This document shows, piece by piece, positions 18,750 to 23,667 of a stretch of 28,573 nucleotides of DNA. Made by a program: the position numbers and the translations under genes. Source of the stretch: Bacteroidales bacterium UBA3709. Lineage in GTDB: Bacteria; Bacteroidota; Bacteroidia; Bacteroidales; UBA932. The stretch lies in NCBI GenBank assembly GCA_002372015.1, contig DFIA01000072.1:1-28573 (forward strand). Direction: 5' to 3'. How positions within the stretch are numbered: the first letter of the stretch is position 1; every line of letters begins with the position of its first letter. The notes beneath the pieces are model-generated. The model saw only the letters and a list, made by a program, of their open reading frames with translations. It was not told the origin of the DNA and made no database searches.

Positions 18750-19574
18750 ATGGGACGGTTTGACAATAAAGTAGTTATAATAACAGGGGCCAGTTCGGGA
18801 ATCGGACTGGCCGTTGCACGTCAGTTTGCATCTGAGGGAGCCAGCGTAGTTCTTGCCGCAAGAAGCGCCGATAAACTGAAACAAACATTCTGCGAACTTT
18901 CTCAAAAAGGCAAGTTAGGAGAGCGTTTTCTTGCCGTACCTACAGATGTGTCCAAAGAAGAAGACTGCCAAAAGCTCATACGCTGCACCATAGAAAAGTT
19001 CGGCAAAATAGATGTGCTTGTAAACAATGCCGGCATTTCTATGAGAGCTATGTTCAAAGATCTCGAGCTTGGTGTAATCAAACAACTTATGGATGTAAAC
19101 TTCTGGGGCACCGTCTATTGCACAAAATATGCTCTGCCATATCTTTTAGAAAGCAAGGGAACAGTTGTTGGAGTTATATCCATAGCCGGCTTCAAGGGGC
19201 TGCCGGCCAGAACTGGCTATTCTTCTTCCAAGTTTGCCATCTACGGATTTTTAGATACACTCAGAATAGAACACCTGAAAGACAATCTTAATGTACTGAT
19301 ATTTGCCCCGGGGTTTACAGCTTCCAACGTAAGGTTCGCCGCCCTTACCGCCGATGGCACGCCACAAGGCCAGACACCAAGAGAAGAAGGCAAGATGATG
19401 AGTGCAGAAACTTGCGCAAAAAAGCTCACGCAGGCAGTTTACAAACGCAAATCGCAAGTTATCCTCACCCCTATCGGGAAGCTTACCGTATTTTTGAATA
19501 AGTTTGTTCCAAGGCTGGTAGACCGCCTTGAATACAACTACATGAAAAAAGAGCCAGACTCCCCGCTGAAATAA
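18750..19574 (+). CDS. Short-chain dehydrogenase/reductase, candidate 3-ketosphinganine reductase
   Basis: This 274-residue protein is a classical SDR with cofactor loop TGASSGIG (12-19), NNAGIS, and catalytic Ser144, Tyr157 and Lys161 (YSSSK). AARSAD after the second strand suggests NADPH preference. The C-terminus (KPLTVFLNK-like, then YNYMKKEP) is similar to membrane-associated lipid SDRs. Its place right after the SPT-like gene suggests it reduces 3-ketosphinganine to sphinganine. That is an inference from context; the SDR fold alone does not fix the substrate. The gene ends 12 nt before repeat copy A begins. Confidence 0.85.
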   Translation: MGRFDNKVVIITGASSGIGLAVARQFASEGASVVLAARSADKLKQTFCELSQKGKLGERFLAVPTDVSKEEDCQKLIRCTIEKFGKIDVLVNNAGISMRAMFKDLELGVIKQLMDVNFWGTVYCTKYALPYLLESKGTVVGVISIAGFKGLPARTGYSSSKFAIYGFLDTLRIEHLKDNLNVLIFAPGFTASNVRFAALTADGTPQGQTPREEGKMMSAETCAKKLTQAVYKRKSQVILTPIGKLTVFLNKFVPRLVDRLEYNYMKKEPDSPLK

Positions 19575-19585
19575 AGCAGAACTTG

Positions 19586-19724
19586 CTTTTGCCCTTATTC
19601 CACACAAACAGCATCAAATCTTTCAGGGCGAACAGAGTCAATTTTACCGGATGGTTTGGATGGCTGTTCGGGTTCGTTTTACATTTGCCAAGGAAATAAT
19701 TGCAACGACATTTGTATGGAGAAT
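19586..19724 (+). repeat. Dispersed repeat, copy A (139 bp)
   Basis: Positions 19586-19700 match copy B (20236-20350) at 108 of 115 bases with no gaps, and 19642-19724 match copy C (20908-20990) at 79 of 83. A contains the sequence ACATTTGTATGGAGAAT, whose TTTG is the -33 box of the next promoter. It has a 7-bp inverted repeat CGAACAG (19629-19635) / CTGTTCG (19664-19670). Read on the minus strand it also resembles the N-terminal side of the HNH fragment at copy B, broken off after the GQK codons. Confidence 0.9.
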
Positions 19725-19741
19725 ATTTTTGAATATCTTTG
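19711..19741 (+). promoter_or_regulatory. Promoter of a short RNA upstream of the 46-residue ORF
   Basis: TTTG (19711-19714), a spacer of exactly 19 nt and TATCTTTG (19734-19741) are a perfect Bacteroidota promoter. The -33 box is inside repeat copy A. Start of transcription is expected near 19746. Confidence 0.7.
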
Positions 19742-19745
19742 CAAC

Positions 19746-19811
19746 AAGAACAATATGTGATTTTAAGCGATGAACCAGATGTCTTTGCTCTAAAGGATAT
19801 CTGGTTTTTTT
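19746..19811 (+). ncRNA. Predicted ~66-nt terminated RNA (sRNA or attenuated leader)
   Basis: A perfect promoter and a strong intrinsic terminator frame this segment. It contains ATATGTGATTTTAAG (19753-19767), the exact reverse complement of the 15 nt directly before the ATG at 19876. It also holds a 7-codon ORF (ATG at 19770, peptide MNQMSLL) whose stop falls in the terminator loop. The RNA may therefore be a small antisense-like regulator of the downstream ORF, a transcription attenuator, or both. No known RNA family is recognised. Confidence 0.5.
19773..19811 (+). terminator. Intrinsic terminator of the short RNA
   Basis: AACCAGATGTCTTT (19773-19786) pairs with 19793-19806 to make a 14-bp stem (two G-U pairs) with the 6-nt loop GCTCTA, followed by a T tract to 19811. 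On the minus strand no T tract follows, so it works in the plus direction. Confidence 0.75.
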
Positions 19812-19875
19812 CATTTACCGAGGGGAAGTGCCGAACAAGGAGCCTGAAGTTCTTTCAAGTCTTAAAATCACATAT

Positions 19876-20016
19876 ATGTTAAAAAGAGGAATTCAAGCAA
19901 GAATTGTCTGCATCTCCATTAGGACAGAGAGAGTCAGACTGGTCAAAGTGAAAGCGTTCAGACGCATTCGCAATGGCAAGGTTGAGAAAGTCAAAGCCCA
20001 TTACCGCAGATATTAG
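19876..20016 (+). CDS. Small basic protein of unknown function (46 aa)
   Basis: From the ATG at 19876 this ORF encodes 46 residues, very rich in arginine and lysine; a GTG at 19828 would extend it to 62. The second half, VKVKAFRRIRNGKVEKVKAHYR, has a pattern V-x2-h-x-R-x-RNGK-x-E-x-V-x2-h-x-R; I have seen similar arginine-rich patterns in phage and Bacteroidota proteins. No membrane segment or catalytic motif is visible. It may bind nucleic acid. The 15 nt before the ATG can pair with the upstream short RNA, which would hide the start site. The last codons lie in a 71-nt nested palindrome. Whether it is translated is uncertain. Confidence 0.45.
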   Translation: MLKRGIQARIVCISIRTERVRLVKVKAFRRIRNGKVEKVKAHYRRY

Positions 20017-20048
20017 AGCTATCTGCAAAGGCTTTGATTGTCAACCTT
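19978..20048. repeat. 71-nt nested inverted repeat at the end of the small ORF
   Basis: Three pairs of exact arms are nested: AAGGTTGA (19978-19985) with TCAACCTT (20041-20048), TCAAAGCC (19991-19998) with GGCTTTGA (20030-20037), and GCAGATA (20006-20012) with TATCTGC (20020-20026) closing a 7-nt loop. That is 23 paired bases with small internal loops. The ORF stop codon (20014-20016) is in the loop. No T tract follows, so it is not a standard terminator. Confidence 0.75.
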
Positions 20049-20079
20049 TCTGAATGAAACTATCCTATCCCCTCGGTTT

Positions 20080-20244
20080 TCATTTACTGCTTTTTCTTCT
20101 ATTGCAGAGTTTACACAACATCTGACAATTCTCTTTAATTGTCTTTCCGCCACCTTTCCAAGGGATTATATGGTCTCCTTCCATTTCGTTATAATCGAAC
20201 TCCTTATTGGCATCGGGGCATTTAGGATTAGCGCACTTTTGCCC
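20080..20244 (-). pseudogene. C-terminal HNH nuclease fragment, N-terminus lost
   Basis: The minus frame encodes 54 residues after a stop codon: a C-x4-C start (KCANPKCPD), then EMEGDHIIPWKGGGKT, then ENCQMLCKLCNRRKSSK. This is an HNH domain with the DH pair, the asparagine before QMLC and the final CNRRK. From memory, the EM-E-DHI-PW..GGKT...N.QMLC...NRRK string is common at the C-terminus of DUF262/GmrSD-like and stand-alone HNH proteins of Bacteroidota. Upstream, in frame, RPERFGAVCVE and GQKC are separated by a TAA (20245-20247) where a glutamine (CAA) would fit. No start codon or full N-terminus exists. I take it as a relic of a nuclease, possibly phage defence. Confidence 0.7.
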
Positions 20245-20350
20245 TTATTCTACACAAACAGCGCCAAATCTTTCAGGGCGAACAGAGTCAATTTTACCGG
20301 ATGGTTTGGGTAGCCGTTCGGGTTCGTTTTACATTTGCCGAGGAAATAAT
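20236..20350 (+). repeat. Dispersed repeat, copy B (115 bp)
   Basis: It is 94% identical to copy A with exactly 650 bp offset and no gaps. All seven differences are transitions. The copy ends just before the promoter of the HigB/HigA module. The left end runs on into the HNH fragment. Confidence 0.9.
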
Positions 20351-20351
20351 A

Positions 20352-20381
20352 ATTGTATTATCATACATTTTTATATCTTTG
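20352..20381 (+). promoter_or_regulatory. Promoter of the HigB-HigA-like module
   Basis: ATTG (20352-20355), an 18-nt spacer and TATCTTTG (20374-20381) resemble TTTG-N19-TAnnTTTG. The -7 box ends 2 nt before the toxin ATG at 20384. This would make that mRNA start at or after the ATG, so either the start is misplaced or translation is leaderless. Confidence 0.45.
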
Positions 20382-20383
20382 TG

Positions 20384-20569
20384 ATGGCAGAGCGGAAAAT
20401 AGTTTATTACAAGCACTATTTCATTGATTTTTACAACGGACTTAATAATAAAGCAAAAGAGAAGGTGGATTATGCCATTATGCTTCTTAAAACACAAAAG
20501 ACCCCTGTTGGAGAAATTGAGGAGTTAGCTAAAAGAATTAAGAGAGAGTATTATGAGAACAAACAATGA
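20384..20569 (+). pseudogene. HigB/RelE-type (Gp49-like) toxin with internal deletion
   Basis: The 61-residue product begins MAERKIVYYKHYFIDFYNGL, the start of the Gp49-like/HigB toxin family, and ends KTPVGEIEELAKRIKREYY, the family's C-terminal end. Full-length members are near 110 residues. The missing middle is the part that contains the beta-sheet with the basic catalytic residues. The junction lies at LLKTQKTP, where from memory the family has KTQ both early and late, so a deletion between short repeats is a simple explanation. The reading frame is kept and overlaps the antitoxin by 17 nt. I expect no toxin activity. Confidence 0.65.
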
Positions 20570-20855
20570 AATTCACAGTTTTGATAAAATACTTGATTCT
20601 AAGTATGGAAAGCCTGGAAGCAAACAGCGTTCAAAGGCCGAAGAAGCGGCATTTTCATACTATTCAGGACTTCTTCTAAAACAAGCTAGAAGAAAAATGA
20701 AGATAACCCAAAAGCAATTGGCAGAAAAATTAGGCACAGACTCTGCCTATATATCCAGAATTGAAAACGATCAAATAACCCCCAGTGCAGGAGCATTCTT
20801 CAGGATAGCCAATGCTCTTGGATATATTGTTGAATTGAAGCATATTATATCTTAG
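20553..20855 (+). CDS. HigA-like antitoxin, XRE-family HTH
   Basis: This 100-residue protein has an HTH_3/XRE domain at about 40-95: LLLKQARRKMKITQKQLAEK, then YISRIENDQITPSAGAFFRI and LGYIVEL. The N-terminal 35 residues are charged, as in antitoxins that wrap their toxin. It overlaps the shortened toxin gene by 17 nt, in the toxin-first order typical of HigBA. It seems intact and could still bind its own promoter, and it might neutralise a related toxin encoded elsewhere. No substitutions in the HTH look harmful. Confidence 0.85.
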   Translation: MRTNNEIHSFDKILDSKYGKPGSKQRSKAEEAAFSYYSGLLLKQARRKMKITQKQLAEKLGTDSAYISRIENDQITPSAGAFFRIANALGYIVELKHIIS

Positions 20856-20907
20856 TTCTCATTCCCTTACATTTATTTATACAACATTTTAATGCGTACA
20901 AGGTAAA

Positions 20908-20990
20908 TTTTACCGGATAGCTTGAATGGCTGTTCGGGTTCGTTTTACATTTGCCGAGGAAATAATTGCAACGACATTTGTATGGAGAAT
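20908..20990 (+). repeat. Dispersed repeat, copy C (83 bp core)
   Basis: It matches copy A 19642-19724 at 79 of 83 bases with a constant offset of 1266 and no gaps; the four changes are all transitions. Sequence further left (20880-20907) resembles A only loosely. The repeat ends 2 nt before the -33 box of the yefM promoter. A palindrome GGTAAA-T-TTTACC (20902-20914) covers its left end. Confidence 0.88.
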
Positions 20991-20992
20991 GT

Positions 20993-21023
20993 TTTGGCGT
21001 ACGTAAAAAAGTACTTATCTTTG
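20993..21023 (+). promoter_or_regulatory. yefM-yoeB promoter with two GTAC-core operators
   Basis: TTTG (20993-20996), a 19-nt spacer and TATCTTTG (21016-21023) are a perfect promoter. The spacer contains CGTACG (20998-21003) and AAGTACTT (21009-21016), palindromes whose centres are 12 bp apart. From memory, the E. coli YefM operator has two TGTACA-core palindromes with the same 12-bp spacing. A third GTAC lies at 21040-21043 just before the start codon. Binding by the YefM-YoeB complex would block RNA polymerase. Confidence 0.65.
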
Positions 21024-21044
21024 TCGCAGACAATAACAAGTACA

Positions 21045-21335
21045 ATGAAAACAACCAATTACACAGAGCTTAGAAACAATCTTAAACAGTATCTGGATTC
21101 TGTTGTTGAAAGTAATACTCCTCTTGTTGTAACAAGGCCTGGTTCCAAAAGCGTAATTGTTATGAGCCTCGACGACTATAACGCTTTGGTTGAAACCGAA
21201 TATATCCTTAGTAATAAGCAACTTATGGAGGATTTGCAGAAAGCGGAGGAAGATATAATGGCAGGACGGACTATATCCCAGAAAGATGGAGAGAGTATAG
21301 AACAATTTTTAGACAGGCTCAAATGTACCGAATAA
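21045..21335 (+). CDS. yefM: YefM/Phd-family antitoxin
   Basis: I start at the ATG at 21045 (96 residues), which gives the family N-terminus MKTTNYTELRNNLKQYLDSV; the upstream open frame runs through the promoter. VTRPGSKSVIVMSLDDYNAL is the conserved Phd/YefM segment that makes the DNA-binding dimer. The C-terminal half, from ETEYILSNKQLMEDL to EQFLDRLKCTE, should be the flexible toxin-binding part. It overlaps the toxin gene by 13 nt, the common order for this pair. Autoregulation through the GTAC palindromes in its promoter is expected. Confidence 0.92.
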   Translation: MKTTNYTELRNNLKQYLDSVVESNTPLVVTRPGSKSVIVMSLDDYNALVETEYILSNKQLMEDLQKAEEDIMAGRTISQKDGESIEQFLDRLKCTE

Positions 21336-21598
21336 TTATTTCAGACAAGGCCAAAGAACATTTCAAGTTCTGGCTAAAAATCGGTGATAAAAAAGTCTTG
21401 GCCAAAATTGAAAAGCTCCTTAAAGACATAGCTGAGCATCCTTATTATGGAATCGGAAAGCCTGAGGCCTTGAGGCACTCGCTCACAGGAAAATGGTCTC
21501 GGCGTATAACTCGCATACACCGCATCATTTATAGCGTTAACGACAAAGAAGTGATTATAAACATCTTGTCTATGTACACACATTACTCTGTCAAATAG
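21323..21598 (+). CDS. yoeB: YoeB-family mRNA-cleaving toxin
   Basis: This 91-residue protein is a YoeB toxin, which cuts mRNA in the ribosomal A site. The family core GIGKPEALRHSLTGKWSRRI and HRIIYSV is present. The catalytic residues align with E. coli Glu46, Arg65 and His83 as Glu48, Arg67 and His87 (YTHY). Length is near the usual 84, so it looks intact. The stop falls inside the end of the convergent dehydrogenase gene (8-nt overlap). No repeat copy follows, so this is the right-hand end of the island. Confidence 0.93.
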   Translation: MYRIIISDKAKEHFKFWLKIGDKKVLAKIEKLLKDIAEHPYYGIGKPEALRHSLTGKWSRRITRIHRIIYSVNDKEVIINILSMYTHYSVK

Positions 21599-22526
21599 AG
21601 TAGGAGTTCTTTATATTCTCGGCAATTTTAGCCACCAAGAGAGTGCGGGCCTCCTTGCTGGTCCACCCTATGTGCGGCAAGAGAATGGCCTTGGTTTTGT
21701 CTTCAATCTTAAAGTATGGCGAATCTGCCGGTATCGGTTCTTTTGAGAAAACATCTATGCCTATCCCTTCTATCAGGTTGTCGTTTAAGGCTTTTACAAG
21801 GTCTTCTTCATTTATGATACCACCCCTTCCTATATTGATAACCTTAGCCGTTTTCTTGCACAAGGCCAACTTGTTGTATGTAATAAGATTCTTGGTTTTC
21901 TCATTCAATGGAGCGTGAACAGATATAAAATCGGAGGTCTTGAGCAGTTCTTCCAGACTAAGGCATTGATATTTATCTGAATGAGGCTTACCGCTTGTTG
22001 CATAATAGCATACTTCCATTCCAAAAGCCTCCGCTAATGCAGCCACCCGGCTACCGATTGTGCCAAGCCCTATAATACCCAGCCTCTTGCCATGCAACTC
22101 ACTCCATTTTCTGGTAACATCTGAAACAAGGTTTCCTTTAGTATAGTTTCCAGTTTTAACTTTATTGTCGTAATATGCTGTATGACAAGAAAGCCCTAAT
22201 AGCATAGCCATTGTAACTTGTGCCACGCTTTCTGTAGAATATCCGGCTACATTTTTAACCGGTATGCCCTTTGAGGCTGCATACTCCAAATCTACATTAT
22301 TGGTTCCGGTAGCTGCTATGCAGATAAGCTTTAGCTTTTTACCCCAATCTATCTGCTGCCGTCCTATATGTACCTTATTGATTATTAAGACATCACAATC
22401 TCCTACTCTCTCCTCCACCTGCTCTGCAGAAGTGAATGGATAAGTTACAAGTTCGCCCAAAGAGGCTATCGGTTCTAAGGAAACATCTTCCCCTATTGAA
22501 GCCGCATCAAGAAATACTATCTTCAT
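21591..22526 (-). CDS. D-2-hydroxyacid dehydrogenase (glycerate dehydrogenase/hydroxypyruvate reductase-like)
   Basis: This 311-residue NAD-dependent enzyme has the Rossmann motif GLGTIG (153-158) and the catalytic triad Arg234 in NIGRGG, Glu263 in SKEP and His285 in PHIGWTS. Residues 90-110 (KNVAGYSTESVAQVTMAMLL) are typical of the group with glycerate dehydrogenase and related reductases. The substrate cannot be fixed; hydroxypyruvate, glyoxylate or another 2-keto acid are possible. The ROK kinase gene lies upstream on the same strand with about 170 nt in between, much of it a tandem duplication. It overlaps the yoeB end by 8 nt. Confidence 0.88.
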   Translation of the reverse strand: MKIVFLDAASIGEDVSLEPIASLGELVTYPFTSAEQVEERVGDCDVLIINKVHIGRQQIDWGKKLKLICIAATGTNNVDLEYAASKGIPVKNVAGYSTESVAQVTMAMLLGLSCHTAYYDNKVKTGNYTKGNLVSDVTRKWSELHGKRLGIIGLGTIGSRVAALAEAFGMEVCYYATSGKPHSDKYQCLSLEELLKTSDFISVHAPLNEKTKNLITYNKLALCKKTAKVINIGRGGIINEEDLVKALNDNLIEGIGIDVFSKEPIPADSPYFKIEDKTKAILLPHIGWTSKEARTLLVAKIAENIKNSYSI

Positions 22527-22568
22527 ACAATATCATTTAAGTATATATGTTCTCCTGCATACTATGCC

Positions 22569-22704
22569 GCAAGTGCACTATAGTTAAAAGCTTCCACAAT
22601 GCGGGTTTTAATTCAGTTCTCTTAGTTACTACGCAAGTTCACTATCGCTGAGAGCTTCCACGATGCCGGATTTTAATCCAATTCTCTTACTTACCATTTA
22701 CCAC
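22569..22704. repeat. Imperfect tandem duplication between the ROK and dehydrogenase genes
   Basis: Unit 22569-22632 and unit 22633-22704 share about 80% identity over 60 nt, both starting GCAAGT and sharing AGCTTCCAC, TTTTAAT and TTCTCTTA. The second unit has an 8-nt extra near its right end. On the minus strand each unit begins like the end of the ROK gene (CTTGCGTGGTAA or CTTGCGTAGTAA), so the duplication took in the last codons and stop. It explains most of the 171-nt gap; no terminator is seen in it. Confidence 0.65.
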
Positions 22705-23642
22705 GCAAGTGCCGACGCACCGAGTATGGCGGCATCCGACTCGTTGAGCGCACTTACCAATACCTTAACCTTACCTTTCCACAAGAATACAACATTCTCA
22801 TTCATAGAATCTACCAACTGCTTCATAAAATAATCCTTTGCATGAGTAAGGCCGCCAAACAGAATAATAGCCTCGGGAGCAGAAAAAGGAATGAAATCTG
22901 CAAACTTTTCTCCCATTATCTTGCCGGTATATTCAAATATATCTTTTGCAAGCTTATCTCCTTTTTCTGCCGCATCAAACACATCTTTGGAAGTTATCTC
23001 CTGCATACCATGCAAAAGGCTGGGAACTTTAGACTTAGAGAGCATTTCAAGGGCTGTACGCGCCACTCCGGTTGCAGAACAATAGGTTTCAAGACACCCC
23101 TTCTGGCCACAGCCACATTCTCTACCTCCTCTTACAGCGCAAGTATGCCCAAGCTCTCCTGCAAAACCATCGTGCCCATATACCAGTTTACCATCTACCA
23201 CAATGCCGCTGCCCACTCCGGTGCCAAGCGTTATTTCAATAAAATTTTTCATCTTCTTAGCCGCCCCGTATTTCATTTCCCCTATAGCAGCAGCATTAGC
23301 ATCGTTAGTTATGGTAACAGGCATTCCACCAAGCATCTTAGATACTTCGTTTGCAAAATGAATAGTTTTTCCTTTAGCCCACATCAGATTTGTAGCCTCT
23401 ACAATATCGCCCGTATAATAATTGCCATCGGGAGCACCTACACCAACTCCGTTGATATTCTCTAAACCGATGTCGGCAGCCATACCTCTAATGGATACGC
23501 AAAGCAAGTCGATAAACTCGTCCGCCTCGTTATACTTGGTACTTATCACCTTCCTAACTAAAATATTACCTCCACGACTAACTATACCTATCTTGGCAGT
23601 CTGGCCACCAATATCAACTCCTACTACATAATCTTTTCTCAT
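22698..23642 (-). CDS. ROK-family sugar kinase (glucokinase-like)
   Basis: This 314-residue protein belongs to the ROK family, cytosolic ATP-dependent sugar kinases. The N-terminal phosphate-binding loop DIGGQTAKIGIV, the catalytic aspartate in TNDANAAAIGE, LGTGVGSGIV, and the zinc motif ending ECGCGQKGCLETYCS are in the proper order. A conserved ELGH lies just before the zinc ligands. Glucose is the most likely substrate, but fructose or other hexoses are possible. There is no N-terminal HTH, so it is a kinase rather than a repressor. The final codons are part of the tandem duplication downstream. Confidence 0.92.
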   Translation of the reverse strand: MRKDYVVGVDIGGQTAKIGIVSRGGNILVRKVISTKYNEADEFIDLLCVSIRGMAADIGLENINGVGVGAPDGNYYTGDIVEATNLMWAKGKTIHFANEVSKMLGGMPVTITNDANAAAIGEMKYGAAKKMKNFIEITLGTGVGSGIVVDGKLVYGHDGFAGELGHTCAVRGGRECGCGQKGCLETYCSATGVARTALEMLSKSKVPSLLHGMQEITSKDVFDAAEKGDKLAKDIFEYTGKIMGEKFADFIPFSAPEAIILFGGLTHAKDYFMKQLVDSMNENVVFLWKGKVKVLVSALNESDAAILGASALAW

Positions 23643-23667
23643 CTGCTACAATGTTTTATGTTTATAA

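Larger units (their letters stand above)
19818..20076. mobile_element. Possible 259-bp MITE-like element with TIRs and target duplication
   Basis: The segment starts CCGAGGGGA and ends TCCCCTCGG, perfect 9-bp terminal inverted repeats. Directly outside, TTTTCATTTA occurs on both sides in direct orientation (19808-19817 and 20077-20086; the match runs one base further). This is the pattern left by a transposed element with a 10-11 bp target duplication. Inside are a small basic-protein ORF and a nested palindrome, but no transposase. The right-hand copy of the duplication covers the stop codon of the HNH fragment. A chance or fold-related origin is possible. Confidence 0.45.

Noticed and set aside
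19251..19607. 118-residue minus-strand ORF over the SDR end
   Set aside because: It is antisense to a well-supported SDR gene and shows no family motif.
19753..19875. tracrRNA/CRISPR repeat-anti-repeat
   Set aside because: The 15-nt complement and terminator resemble a tracrRNA, but there is no repeat-spacer array and no cas gene in the window.
19586..20350. Reading frames through the repeat as real proteins
   Set aside because: All copies have stops in the HNH frame, and the other open frames run into neighbouring genes without start signals.
19586..20990. CRISPR array
   Set aside because: Three copies 650 bp apart and over 80 bp long do not fit repeat and spacer sizes.
20922..21044. 41-residue N-terminal extension of YefM
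   Set aside because: This stretch is the repeat plus promoter; the ATG at 21045 gives the known family start.
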